From positions 21,547-85,546 of IMG/VR virus record IMGVR_UViG_3300032093_000068: a stretch of 64,000 bases of DNA; one strand, 5' to 3'. A program made the translations under genes and the position numbers. The notes beneath the pieces are model-generated. The model saw only the letters and a list, made by a program, of their open reading frames with translations. It was not told the DNA's origin and made no database searches. Every line of letters begins with the position of its first letter. Position 1 is the stretch's first letter. Source of the stretch: a virus. This document shows, in pieces, positions 26,230 to 35,508 of this stretch.

Positions 26230-26954
26230 TCTTCGTATCTTTTTAGAAGTTTGCTAATTAATGGATTTCTAACAACATCTTTATCTGAAAATTCAAAAAC
26301 ACCAACATCATCAACATTTTTAAATCTTTGAAGTGCGTCCCACAGTCCTGATTGACGTTTGTCTTTATATCTATCGGTCTGCTCTAAATCTCCTGAAATG
26401 AAAAATTTTGAGTTATATCCAATACGTGTTAATAACAGTTTCATTTGGTTTGGAGTTGCGTTTTGCGCCTCCTCAAAAATCAAAATTGTATTATCTATGT
26501 TCATTCCTCGCATGTAGGCTAAAGCGAATACCTCAATAATTTCAGCTTCTTTTAATTTTTCTCTCGCTTCTTTACCTACTATTTTATTAAGTAAGTAATA
26601 GGAGGGAAAGATATATGGGTCAAGTTTCTCTTCGACATTGCCAGGAAGCGAGCCTAGTTTTTCTTCAGCTTCAACCGCCGGTCTTACAATTACAAGTTTT
26701 TCATATGAATTATTTGAATCTAAAAGTAGATCAACGGCAGCCTTCATAGAAATATAACTTTTTCCAACACCAGCTGGACCTGAACATAAAACAATTTGGT
26801 TATTAGTTAATAACTCATAATATTCTTTTTGACTTTCTGTCAAAAATTTATTTCTTATTTTTTTTGTTACTAAGGAATTTATATATTCCTTTTTTGATAG
26901 TTTTCTATCTACCTGTTCAGGTTTTGGCGAATTCTGCTTTTTTCTTTGAGTCAT
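26226..26954 (-). CDS. phoH: PhoH-like ATPase
   Basis: This P-loop ATPase of the PhoH family has 242 residues and is frequent in T4-like phages; its cellular role is debated (RNA/ribosome metabolism or phosphate stress). Walker A is SGPAGVGKSYIS, Walker B is ILIFEEAQNATP, and the family segments VIVRPAVEAEEKLGSLPGN and FFISGDLEQTDR are clear. The N-terminal roughly 30 residues are basic and polar. The start overlaps the upstream epimerase gene by 38 bases, so an ATG further in could be used instead. It ends with a 4-base overlap with the HAD-like gene. Confidence 0.93.
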   Translation of the reverse strand: MTQRKKQNSPKPEQVDRKLSKKEYINSLVTKKIRNKFLTESQKEYYELLTNNQIVLCSGPAGVGKSYISMKAAVDLLLDSNNSYEKLVIVRPAVEAEEKLGSLPGNVEEKLDPYIFPSYYLLNKIVGKEAREKLKEAEIIEVFALAYMRGMNIDNTILIFEEAQNATPNQMKLLLTRIGYNSKFFISGDLEQTDRYKDKRQSGLWDALQRFKNVDDVGVFEFSDKDVVRNPLISKLLKRYEE

Positions 26955-27984
26955 TTTTATTTACATTACTATTAATCCATTGATACGTTTTTTCCAATCC
27001 ATAGATCAATGGTTGTGAAACCGACCAACCTATTTTTTCTTTATATAATTTATTATCAGAATTTCTGCCTTTAACCCCAACAGGGCATTTAAATCCGTAT
27101 TTTTGTATAAATTCATCTCCTGATATATTACTTATTTTAATATTTTTTCCTGAAATATCAATAGCCATTTGAGCCAATTGATTTATAGTGACCATTTCTT
27201 CGGAACCTATGTTCACAGGACCTTTAAAATCACTATTCATTAACCTTAATACCGATTCAACACACTCGTCAATATATAAAAATGACCTTGTTTGTAACCC
27301 ATCACCCCAAACTTCTATTTCACCACCATCAGGTGTTTCAGAAACTTTTCTACACATAGCGGCTGGCGCTTTTTCTTTACCTCCGGTCCAAGTCCCATAA
27401 GGTCCAAAAATGTTATGAAATCTGGCCACTATTACATCTAACCCATAGTTTCTATTAAATGCGAAATACAGTCTTTCACTAAAAAGTTTTTCCCAACCAT
27501 ATTCAGAATCAGGGTTTGCAGGATAAGCGGATGATTCCTCACAATTTGGATTGTTGGGATCTAATTGATTATGTTCAGGATACATACAAGCGGATGATGA
27601 ATAGAATATTTTCTTAACATTCATCATAGTTGCATAATACGAAACATTTAAATTGATGAGTGCGGAATTGTGCATCACATCGGCGTCGTTTTCTCCTGTA
27701 AAAATATAACCAGCACCTCCCATATCTGCAGCTAATTGATATACTTCATCAAAACTATTTTTTTTATCATCTGGTGACTTTTGATTTGGACCGAACATTA
27801 TGTTACTAACAAAATTGGGGTCTTTCAAATCTCCTACTATGAATTGAGTGCAGAATTCATTCTCACTAAAATATTCATGTTTTTTTATATCAACAACTCT
27901 GACGAAGTTTCCCTCGATAAATAATTTTTTTGCTAAATGACCTCCAATGAATCCACCCCCACCAAGTATTAGTATGTTTTTCAT
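26917..27984 (-). CDS. NAD-dependent sugar epimerase, GDP-mannose 3,5-epimerase-like
   Basis: This is a short-chain dehydrogenase/reductase of the extended type, 355 residues. The N-terminal NAD-binding motif is ILGGGGFIGGHLA. The segment QLAADMGGAGYIFTG and the following strand, then YSSSACMYPEHN and EYGWEKLFSERL (catalytic Tyr-x3-Lys), closely follow GDP-mannose 3,5-epimerases, which make GDP-L-galactose or GDP-L-gulose from GDP-mannose. RFHNIFGPYGTW and the C-terminal substrate-binding part also fit. The product would feed the glycosyltransferases of the same strand. Other NDP-sugar epimerases remain possible. Its 3' end overlaps PhoH by 38 bases. Confidence 0.85.
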   Translation of the reverse strand: MKNILILGGGGFIGGHLAKKLFIEGNFVRVVDIKKHEYFSENEFCTQFIVGDLKDPNFVSNIMFGPNQKSPDDKKNSFDEVYQLAADMGGAGYIFTGENDADVMHNSALINLNVSYYATMMNVKKIFYSSSACMYPEHNQLDPNNPNCEESSAYPANPDSEYGWEKLFSERLYFAFNRNYGLDVIVARFHNIFGPYGTWTGGKEKAPAAMCRKVSETPDGGEIEVWGDGLQTRSFLYIDECVESVLRLMNSDFKGPVNIGSEEMVTINQLAQMAIDISGKNIKISNISGDEFIQKYGFKCPVGVKGRNSDNKLYKEKIGWSVSQPLIYGLEKTYQWINSNVNKNDSKKKAEFAKT

Positions 27985-27993
27985 AATCTTTAT

Positions 27994-28605
27994 TTAATTT
28001 TTATTTTTTGGGTAGATATAAATTAACCCAGAATCAACACAATCAATTTCAGACGTGTAGTGATATTCATATTCATTATTATATATAATATCTAATTTAT
28101 TTTTTATATAGTCAATATTCAGAATTACATCTCCATAAACATCATAACCAAATTTTGACCCTGACCCGTCATAAACTATTTTATACCCATTGTTAGACTT
28201 TATTTTATTACCGTAAGGTACAAAAAAGTCATGAATAATTATTAAAGGATTATTGGTAAATTTTGCAATAATTTCTAGTTCTTTTAATAGTGGAAGATCA
28301 TTCCAATGAGCATCCAAAAAAAACATAGAATTTTCTTCACCATCAGAAATGATTTCGGGTAACTTAATCCTGCTATCACCTAAATGTAGGTTTACATTTT
28401 CAAAATTTTTTAATTTATCTTTAGCAAGATTATAAAAATTTAAATTGATTTCTATAGTTTCAATTTGTAAACCCAATTCTATCAATTTTAGTGTTGACCA
28501 CCCTTTGTATGTTCCAGTCTCATAAATTTTAGTAACTCCGAATCTATTTACCAATCTTGATAATTCTTGGAATGCAAATTTATCATCTAACGCACCGTAT
28601 TCCAT
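27994..28605 (-). CDS. Class I SAM-dependent methyltransferase (paralogue 1)
   Basis: The 203-residue protein has a SAM-binding motif IYETGTYKGWSTLKL (motif I), an acidic strand end IETIEINLNFY, and NLHLGDSRIKLPEI, followed by FFLDAHWNDLPLL, which carries an Asp-Ala-His typical of metal-dependent sugar O-methyltransferases (TylF/macrocin type). It lies directly downstream of a second, diverged copy (28607-29155, 1-base gap) with the same motif order. The target is probably a sugar hydroxyl given the neighbourhood, but a small metabolite or protein cannot be excluded. Confidence 0.75.
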   Translation of the reverse strand: MEYGALDDKFAFQELSRLVNRFGVTKIYETGTYKGWSTLKLIELGLQIETIEINLNFYNLAKDKLKNFENVNLHLGDSRIKLPEIISDGEENSMFFLDAHWNDLPLLKELEIIAKFTNNPLIIIHDFFVPYGNKIKSNNGYKIVYDGSGSKFGYDVYGDVILNIDYIKNKLDIIYNNEYEYHYTSEIDCVDSGLIYIYPKNKN

Positions 28606-28606
28606 A

Positions 28607-29155
28607 CTAGAAAATTTTAGAACCTAGGTAGATTACTAATCTATCGTCTTTAATGACTTTTTGTATAACTCTATCCTTTAATGTTGATATTACTTTTTCC
28701 TCGGTTATATCAGTCCAATCCTCATTTAAATTAGTTCCAAATAATCTAAAATCATCAATAATAATTATTGATTCGTATAAGAAATAATCATAAATCGATT
28801 TCAGTTCCTCAATTAATGGGCAGTCTTTGTCTCCTTGAGCGGTATCTCCACTCGAATAATGACCGTCTAAAAAGAATATAGTTCGATTATGGATTTTTTT
28901 TATTATTTCAGGTAATACTTGACTACTATCTCCTAAATAAAGATTTATGTTTTTATCATTAATAAATTTGTTTTTTGCTCTGAGGTAAAATGATTCACTC
29001 AATTCGATTGTATGAATTTCATTAAATGATTTTGACATATTTATTACAGTGTTACCGTAATGGGTTCCGGTTTCTACGAATACCTTAAAAATTTTATCAT
29101 CAAAAGGTGATTGTTGTATAAAATATTCAACTTCAATGTATTTTATGCTGGGCAT
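28607..29155 (-). CDS. Class I SAM-dependent methyltransferase (paralogue 2)
   Basis: The 182-residue protein shows the same pattern as its downstream neighbour: VFVETGTHYGNTVINM (motif I), IHTIELSESFY, LYLGDSSQVLPEI, and FFLDGHYSSGDTA in place of the Asp-Ala-His segment, then IIIIDDFRLFG. The two genes probably arose by tandem duplication and have diverged strongly. It lacks the C-terminal extension of the first copy. Both probably modify the glycan built by adjacent enzymes, perhaps at different positions. Confidence 0.75.
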   Translation of the reverse strand: MPSIKYIEVEYFIQQSPFDDKIFKVFVETGTHYGNTVINMSKSFNEIHTIELSESFYLRAKNKFINDKNINLYLGDSSQVLPEIIKKIHNRTIFFLDGHYSSGDTAQGDKDCPLIEELKSIYDYFLYESIIIIDDFRLFGTNLNEDWTDITEEKVISTLKDRVIQKVIKDDRLVIYLGSKIF

Positions 29156-29166
29156 GTTTTAATTTT

Positions 29167-30381
29167 TTATTTTTTTATGTCTACCAACCAAGGGTTGATA
29201 ACTATTTTATTTTTTAAATCTTTTTCTTTAAAATCTTTAGTAATATGAGTTATGACAATAACATCAGAATGTTCGATAAATAATTCTAATTTATTAGAAT
29301 ATTTGGAGGTAATTAATTTATCATAAAAAATTACATCGTACTTTTCACTTAAAAGACGTTCGTAGAGTATATTACCTGGAGATTCTGTAGTAACATATGT
29401 ATCTGGTTTGAACGACAATCCATAAATACCTATTTTTTTATCTTTATATTGTTTTATTTTATCATATAATAATAGGTTTTGGTCTTCGTTTATTTTTTGA
29501 GTAGATTTGATATGTATTGCGTCTAATCCCACATTTTCTGACATTTTAATGAATGCCCAAGTATCTCTTGGGAAGCAAGTACCTCCAAAAGATAAACCAC
29601 TACTTAAATAAAATGGGGATATTCGTTTATCATAACCCAATGCTTTAGTTATGTTTTTAGGATTGCAATTAAATTTTTCAGATAGATTACCGATAAAATT
29701 AGCAAAACTAATTTTCATAGTTACATACGCATTTAAACTAACCTTTGTGATTTCGCTTTCAATTAACGACATCCTAACAATAGGTGAGTTATTTTTAATT
29801 ATTTTTCGGTACAAATTTTCTGCAATATCCCCATATTTTTTATTTGATTCGCCTAATATTTGTAAATCAGGATTCTCAAAATCACTAATTACAGTTCCAA
29901 TCGCAACCAAATCCGGAGCATAAACAAAACCAAAATCAACATTTATTTTTTTACCTGAAACATCCTCAACCCTTTTTATTAAATTGTCATGACTACCAGG
30001 CATCACTGTGGAACTTAAAATAATTAAAAAATCTTTTTTATCTGAATTTTTTAAATTTTTTGAAATATTATCTAAAACATCATGGATGAAGTTGTTTGAA
30101 AACTCGCCCGAGATGTTAGATGGTGTATTAACTAATACTATTGCGATATCAAAATCGCTTATTGAGTAATTATATGGTGTTTCAAAACTAATATTTTTAA
30201 AATATGATACTAAATACTCCTCCATTTTTGGTTCATAAAAAGGAGTTAATCCAGATTGTAATTTTTTTATTTTTTCCTCATCGGTATCTATACCAATAAC
30301 ATTAGTTTCTTTGGCTAAAACTAAACTCAGCGGTAATCCCAATTTACCCAAACCAAATAATGCAATTTTTTCTACATTCAT
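29167..30381 (-). CDS. UDP-glucose/UDP-ManNAc-type sugar dehydrogenase
   Basis: This is an NAD-dependent four-electron oxidase of nucleotide sugars. It has 404 residues, the usual length. N-terminal Rossmann motif: ALFGLGKLGLPLSLVLA. Middle domain: KVSLNAYVTMKISFANFIGN, with the conserved Lys and Asn. Catalytic Cys in SFGGTCFPRDTWAF. C-terminal domain: IGIYGLSFKPDTYVTTESPG. The product would be a uronic-acid nucleotide sugar for the glycan. The exact substrate (UDP-Glc, UDP-GlcNAc/ManNAc or GDP-Man) is undetermined. The ATG overlaps the upstream aminotransferase stop by 4 bases. Confidence 0.88.
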   Translation of the reverse strand: MNVEKIALFGLGKLGLPLSLVLAKETNVIGIDTDEEKIKKLQSGLTPFYEPKMEEYLVSYFKNISFETPYNYSISDFDIAIVLVNTPSNISGEFSNNFIHDVLDNISKNLKNSDKKDFLIILSSTVMPGSHDNLIKRVEDVSGKKINVDFGFVYAPDLVAIGTVISDFENPDLQILGESNKKYGDIAENLYRKIIKNNSPIVRMSLIESEITKVSLNAYVTMKISFANFIGNLSEKFNCNPKNITKALGYDKRISPFYLSSGLSFGGTCFPRDTWAFIKMSENVGLDAIHIKSTQKINEDQNLLLYDKIKQYKDKKIGIYGLSFKPDTYVTTESPGNILYERLLSEKYDVIFYDKLITSKYSNKLELFIEHSDVIVITHITKDFKEKDLKNKIVINPWLVDIKK

Positions 30382-31481
30382 AATTTTTCATCTATATGTT
30401 TTAATGAATTAAACACTGTGTTATTATCATCTTTATTGCCACATGCAATTCGTAAAAAAGTGTCATCTAAGTCTAGTTTATCATTTAATATCCTAGTGTA
30501 AATATTTTTTTCAAATAAAAGTTCTGAAAAAACTTTATTTATATTTTTTTTACAATCTAATATGAAGAAATTAGCGTGAGATTCATACACCTCAATATTT
30601 TTAAGTTTTTTCAAATCATTATAAAAATCTTTTCTATTATTTAGATATTTATTCCTTGCAACTTGATATTTTCTTTGGAATTCTTCGTCTGAAAATAACT
30701 CTAAAAAGAATTGGGCTAATCCGTTTATGTTCCAACAAAGGCCATATTTAGAAAATATTTTTTCATTTATCTTAGGGTCGCATACGGAATATCCCAATCT
30801 CAATCCCGCAATACCAAAATCCTTTGACAAACTCCTTATTACGATTAGGTTTTTGTTAGTATAAACATCTTTTTCAACACTATGATTTTTATCAAAAAAA
30901 TCAATAAAACTTTCATCTACAATAATTGATGTTTTATTTAATTGTTTAATAATATATTTTATATCTTCCTTTAATAAAATTGTTCCGGTTGGGTTGTTGG
31001 GGTTAACTATAATTAATACCTCAACATTATTTTTTTTACAGAATTCAACCAATTCTTTTTTATCAACATTAAAATTATTCTCCTTGTAGGTTTTAAAAAA
31101 AACTATATTTTCCATATCATACTCGTAATATGATGAAAATGTAGGGGTAATAACACATTTTTTTTTACCTTCGAATTCCCTCATTATTAATTCAATTAAT
31201 TGGATCGCCCCGTTACCTAGTAGTATGTATTCAGGATTTATATTCAAAGTTTTTGATAAAATTTCCGAAAGAATTTTATTCTGTGGTGGGTAGTATTTGA
31301 TATAATCTGTTATGTCGTGAGATTTAAAATTCTCCATAAATAATTCAAAAGCATATGGATTACATAAAAAACACGCATCAACTTCTATATTCAAGTTTAA
31401 AAATTTTTTTATTTCAAAAACTGATGGAGAATGTAAACCTGAATTGGATTTTAATTCTAAAAATTTTTCATAATTATTCAT
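30378..31481 (-). CDS. PLP-dependent aminotransferase/decarboxylase, HisC/CobD-like
   Basis: This is a fold-type I PLP enzyme of 367 residues. It shows ILLGNGAIQLIELIMREF (cofactor phosphate-binding region), VNPNNPTGTILL, SIIVDESFIDFF with the pyridine-nitrogen Asp, and the Schiff-base Lys in IRSLSKDFGIAGLRLGY. The pattern is that of histidinol-phosphate aminotransferases and threonine-phosphate decarboxylases. In surface-glycan clusters such enzymes can supply amino-alcohol phosphate decorations, which would fit the neighbouring CapK-like ligase and HAD phosphatase domain, but this is inference. It overlaps both neighbours by 4 bases, so it is part of one operon. Confidence 0.8.
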   Translation of the reverse strand: MNNYEKFLELKSNSGLHSPSVFEIKKFLNLNIEVDACFLCNPYAFELFMENFKSHDITDYIKYYPPQNKILSEILSKTLNINPEYILLGNGAIQLIELIMREFEGKKKCVITPTFSSYYEYDMENIVFFKTYKENNFNVDKKELVEFCKKNNVEVLIIVNPNNPTGTILLKEDIKYIIKQLNKTSIIVDESFIDFFDKNHSVEKDVYTNKNLIVIRSLSKDFGIAGLRLGYSVCDPKINEKIFSKYGLCWNINGLAQFFLELFSDEEFQRKYQVARNKYLNNRKDFYNDLKKLKNIEVYESHANFFILDCKKNINKVFSELLFEKNIYTRILNDKLDLDDTFLRIACGNKDDNNTVFNSLKHIDEKL

Positions 31482-32812
31482 ATTAACGATATGGTTTTTA
31501 ATTTGTTGGATTTGATATCACGTTCCAATTGTTTAACTTTGATTATTTCTATCTTAACTCCGCCCAATCTATTTATCATCTCTTGACGTAATTTATTTTC
31601 AGTATCTGTGTTGAACTTTTCGTTGGGGATGATATAGAACATTAATGATTTATCTTCTTTTCTTTGTATTATTTGGAACATGTCCACTTCATCAATCTTA
31701 GACATGAACGAATAGAAGTTAACCGCCGGAACAAACGAATTTGAATCAGTAACAAGCATATCTCCATTTCTCCCTTCAATGTCCAATATACTTTTTGGGT
31801 ATGGGTTATTTAACTCACAAGTATTATTAAACAATACTTTATCATTAGTTTTGTACCTTATTAACGGCATTACTTCATTATAAAATCCGGTTCCAATTAT
31901 TATTGAATTTTCATCATACTCATTTAATCCATATAATAAATTTTCTTTATAGAAATCATTTTCATAATCTTGATGTGCAAATGATACTTTTTCTACTTGA
32001 CCATAATGCATCTTAATTTCAATACCTAAATTATCTTTGATTTTTGTCCTCCAATATGGTAAACATACTTCAGAAGCCCCGTGTAGATGGGTGACATGTT
32101 TCAAACGTAAACCATATTTATTACATAAAACAGAAAAATAAAATAGTGTTGATGGGTATGAGACCAATATTTCAGTTTTAGATAAATTAATATGGTTAAC
32201 ATAGTCATGGATAGTATTATCATTTAAATTAAATGCGGACATGTAACTACGATTAAGTTCAGGTTCATTAATGAAAATAGGGTCTTTAGGTCCAGGTGAA
32301 TATCTTCTAATCCAAATTGAATGTTGGTCATATAGATTGGCACCGTGTTCATTGAATGCGTTGGTAATGAATGCAGCCTCAATTTTAAATAGGTCATCAG
32401 TTCCAAGTATCTCTAATCTTTTTCCTGTTGTACCAGATGAGTTCATTTTATATGTTTTACCATTAAAATTCTGGTTAATTAAAGAACTAAAGTTATCAAT
32501 TATGATTTCTTTAGTTAAAATAGGTAACAAATTTAAATCATCAAGTTTTTTTATTTTAAAATCGAATCCGTTTTCTTTGAAAAGATTTCTGTAGTATGGG
32601 ACATTATCATTTGCGAGTTTTAAAACTTCTCTTGTTTTTTGTAATTGGTAGTTCTTGGCTTGGTCATAAGACCAACTCTTTGATTTTTTAATCAGTGATA
32701 AAAATTCTAAGTATTTTTTACCGTATCTATATTTAAATGGGATTATCCCATACAATATATTACGTATTGGTTTTCTTTTATTTTTTATGTAATTTCCTAT
32801 TGATGACCCCAT
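31478..32812 (-). CDS. Adenylate-forming ligase, PaaK/CapK-like
   Basis: This ANL-superfamily enzyme activates a carboxylate as an acyl-adenylate; CapK-type members occur in capsule gene clusters. I start it at ATG 32812 (MGSSIGNYIKNKRKP), one base after the stop of the upstream gene, rather than 54 bases earlier. It has 444 residues. P-loop for AMP: YKMNSSGTTGKRLEI. The aromatic/adenine region is THLHGASEVCLPYWR and MHYGQVEKVSFAHQ. The conserved acidic hinge is ILDIEGRNGDMLVT, and a C-terminal small domain with late lysines follows. It probably activates an acyl or amino-acid group for attachment to a sugar made nearby. Substrate is unknown. Confidence 0.8.
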   Translation of the reverse strand: MGSSIGNYIKNKRKPIRNILYGIIPFKYRYGKKYLEFLSLIKKSKSWSYDQAKNYQLQKTREVLKLANDNVPYYRNLFKENGFDFKIKKLDDLNLLPILTKEIIIDNFSSLINQNFNGKTYKMNSSGTTGKRLEILGTDDLFKIEAAFITNAFNEHGANLYDQHSIWIRRYSPGPKDPIFINEPELNRSYMSAFNLNDNTIHDYVNHINLSKTEILVSYPSTLFYFSVLCNKYGLRLKHVTHLHGASEVCLPYWRTKIKDNLGIEIKMHYGQVEKVSFAHQDYENDFYKENLLYGLNEYDENSIIIGTGFYNEVMPLIRYKTNDKVLFNNTCELNNPYPKSILDIEGRNGDMLVTDSNSFVPAVNFYSFMSKIDEVDMFQIIQRKEDKSLMFYIIPNEKFNTDTENKLRQEMINRLGGVKIEIIKVKQLERDIKSNKLKTISLI

Positions 32813-32813
32813 T

Positions 32814-34634
32814 TTATTTTTTTTTAAAAATATAATTTTCTTTATCAAGAATACACACAATTCCATATCCTAATTCTGATAAAAAATTTACAATGTCTTT
32901 AAACGTATAGTTACGAGTCGCCAAAGCAATTTCAGATAGTTCAATACATATTGTTACATCATTGTTTTTTAGATAGGTTGACCCCCCAATTACAACTTCA
33001 TAATCAAATCCATCAACATCTATCTTTAAAATAGTCGGACTTATTCCTGTACTCTCAGTATAGTCGTCAATTGTTGTGAATTCGTACTCACCCTCAAAAG
33101 GGGACATACCCCAAATCTTGTATATCTTTTCTTTTATTTTTCCTGACACAGATCCAAACGCTAATTTATGTAAATTAACATTTTTTATTTTATTATTTTC
33201 AATATTTGGTTTGAGTAAGTCATCATAGGTTTGTGTTGGTTCAAATGAATAAACATTTTTTGTTTTTTCGGAGAATAATATTGTGTACAATCCAATATGA
33301 GACCCAATGTCAAAAACAATATCATCTTCTTGTAAATTTTCTAAAAACCATTTTCTAGTTTGAGGTTCTACATTAACACCATTATTTGCATAATAAGAAT
33401 CAAAAAAATCATAAAACTCAAAAGAAAAATTTTTATCATTAATATTAATAGTAGTTCTACCCATTTTTTCTAATTTTACTTTATTTAATTTACTTTCCCA
33501 TTCTTGTAATGGTTTTATTTTCCACATTTTTTCAGGTAAATTTTGTAAAAACTTAACATCCAATTCAATAACATCATTATTTAAAATCATCTTACCTGAT
33601 TTATTTATTAAAGATTCAGGCTTTCTACAAATATCATAATGAAATATTTTATATTTATCCGCCCAATTAAAAACTTCCTTATATTCTTGATTCATTATAT
33701 AAAACATGTAATTATCACAGGAAGGGGCGCTCCCGACAGGAATACCACACGGGAAAGAATTTTCAGTTAATTTCAACGGTGTCTTAAATACCCACGCATC
33801 GGCAAATTCACCTCTATCCCACGCTCCTTGGTCTATGAAAAAATAATTATCATTAATATACTCAGTTCTGGAAAGGGCTAAAGCACATTCATTACTTGTC
33901 GGGATAAAAAATTCTCTATCAACATTTTTCCATTCATCATTATCAGGAAAAAAAATATCGAGATTAGTTACCGCTACAATCTCATTTTCTGATATAAATT
34001 TTTTACACATCTCGACAAAATTGTTAAAAAGAAATCTTTTATTTACGGGGTCTAATACTAATGTAATTTTATCTGTTTTATATAATTTTTCAGTAAATAA
34101 ATTTTTAAAGTACTCTTCGTTATAAGTAAAAGTTTGTTCATAACAAACCAAATATATTTTTTTTATATTTTGATTATTTATATTTTTATTTATACAATAA
34201 ACGTACTCATTAAGTCTTTCATTATTTGCCTCAAAAAATATTTCACAAAATAAATTTATTTTTTTTTCATTCTCATATGGGTCGAATGATTTTAATAATA
34301 AGTTATTATTGAAAAATAACTCTGAATTTATTCCTTTATCATCTATAAAATGATCCGAATTAAATTTAATTCCCGTTCTTAGTTGGTGAAACTTCAGTCC
34401 GAATTCAATCAATTGGTTATATGTTTGTTCGTACCAATTTTTTTTGGATACGCACCCTCTTGCGGTTTCAACGATTATTTGATGACCATCATCAAATAAT
34501 TTATTTATATAATTTACTCTATTTTTAAATGGTTTCGCGGATAGATAATCCCAATTCCCATCTTCATTTTTTTTAGTATCACATATTGTATTATCCAAAT
34601 CAAACACATATGTCAATTTTTTTTTAACATCCAT
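32814..34634 (-). CDS. Three-domain fusion: HAD phosphatase, middle transferase-like region, FkbM methyltransferase
   Basis: The single 606-residue frame joins at least two recognisable domains. Residues 1-120 form a HAD phosphatase of the capsule-biosynthesis type (TYVFDLDNTICDTKKN, then IIVETARGC), with intact catalytic Asp residues. Residues about 145-370 form a region with VAVTNLDIFFPDNDEW and DAWVFKTPLKL, which looks like a GT-A-type transferase domain, but I cannot name a family. Residues about 395-600 are an FkbM-type methyltransferase: DDIVFDIGSHIGLYTILFSE for SAM binding, VYSFEPTQTYDDLLKPNI and ILKIDVDGFDYEVV. The fusion suggests sequential steps on one glycan intermediate. Its start overlaps the preceding stop by 11 bases. 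The reading frame is uninterrupted. Confidence 0.8.
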   Translation of the reverse strand: MDVKKKLTYVFDLDNTICDTKKNEDGNWDYLSAKPFKNRVNYINKLFDDGHQIIVETARGCVSKKNWYEQTYNQLIEFGLKFHQLRTGIKFNSDHFIDDKGINSELFFNNNLLLKSFDPYENEKKINLFCEIFFEANNERLNEYVYCINKNINNQNIKKIYLVCYEQTFTYNEEYFKNLFTEKLYKTDKITLVLDPVNKRFLFNNFVEMCKKFISENEIVAVTNLDIFFPDNDEWKNVDREFFIPTSNECALALSRTEYINDNYFFIDQGAWDRGEFADAWVFKTPLKLTENSFPCGIPVGSAPSCDNYMFYIMNQEYKEVFNWADKYKIFHYDICRKPESLINKSGKMILNNDVIELDVKFLQNLPEKMWKIKPLQEWESKLNKVKLEKMGRTTININDKNFSFEFYDFFDSYYANNGVNVEPQTRKWFLENLQEDDIVFDIGSHIGLYTILFSEKTKNVYSFEPTQTYDDLLKPNIENNKIKNVNLHKLAFGSVSGKIKEKIYKIWGMSPFEGEYEFTTIDDYTESTGISPTILKIDVDGFDYEVVIGGSTYLKNNDVTICIELSEIALATRNYTFKDIVNFLSELGYGIVCILDKENYIFKKK

Positions 34635-35508
34635 AAACCGTCTTTAATGTATCAAACACTTTGAAATCAACATTATTATTAATGAATAGTGTTCCTATAA
34701 AAATATTACTACTACCACCCATAATATAGTCACACTTGGATAGTAATAAAGAGTCTGTTAATATTAAAAAATACTCCTCTTTAAGGGTTAGTTTCTTATC
34801 GACCCAATCGCTATTTAACGACTCCACCCTTTTATAATCAGTAAACAATACTTTTTCCTCACCGAACTTAGTTACCATTAAATCAATAAAATATTTAACA
34901 TCGCACGCGACAAATATTTTATCATAATTATTTCTTTTAAACTCATCATCTATTTCATTTAAAATGATTTTGTAGTACTCATCAGGTGATATTCTATTTG
35001 AAATCGGTTCCCCTTCAGGTTTATTATACGTGTAATGTAATGGTATTCTAACCGTTACACCCAAATTTTTTTTTCCAAATTTACTTAGATATTTTGATAC
35101 GTTATCATTAATTGTTTGTTTTATTTGTATTTTTTGATACGCTTTATTATATTCATTTCTGATATTTTGAAAATATTCTTCTTTGAATATTTCAGGTTTA
35201 CTCCAAAAATGACCGTTGTAATTTTTATAGTATGGCATAATAGTATTAATATCACTATAGACATAGTTATTGTGATAAAATCTATAGTGAAATAATTTTT
35301 TAGTATCTTTATTATCCACAAATCCCATATTAGGTTGTTCAAAAAACAAATCCCATAGATTATGATCTAAGGTGTTCTTACAAGTCCAATCAACATAAAT
35401 ATTTTCTTCATTATATATTGAGTTATGTATCCAGTCTAAAATTATTAGAAATTTAGAAAAAAAACCTCCAGGTAAAGAACCAGCACAATCATTTTCAATT
35501 ATTATCAT
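34624..35508 (-). CDS. O-fucosyltransferase-like glycosyltransferase
   Basis: I start it at ATG 35508 (MIIIENDCAGSLPGG), which overlaps the upstream stop by 4 bases. The track of motifs resembles protein O-fucosyltransferase/nodulation fucosyltransferase enzymes (GT23/65-like). A Gly-rich N-terminal segment, LPGGFFSKFLIILDW, is followed by LGVTVRIPLHYTYN in the position of the GDP-fucose-binding HxRxGD/R region, then KIFVACDVKYFIDLMV and SLLLSKCDYIMGGSSNIF. The last segment is the usual donor-site strand-loop with Ser. The family match is moderate, but the position next to two clear fucosyltransferases supports a GDP-sugar donor. Confidence 0.6.
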   Translation of the reverse strand: MIIIENDCAGSLPGGFFSKFLIILDWIHNSIYNEENIYVDWTCKNTLDHNLWDLFFEQPNMGFVDNKDTKKLFHYRFYHNNYVYSDINTIMPYYKNYNGHFWSKPEIFKEEYFQNIRNEYNKAYQKIQIKQTINDNVSKYLSKFGKKNLGVTVRIPLHYTYNKPEGEPISNRISPDEYYKIILNEIDDEFKRNNYDKIFVACDVKYFIDLMVTKFGEEKVLFTDYKRVESLNSDWVDKKLTLKEEYFLILTDSLLLSKCDYIMGGSSNIFIGTLFINNNVDFKVFDTLKTVYGC

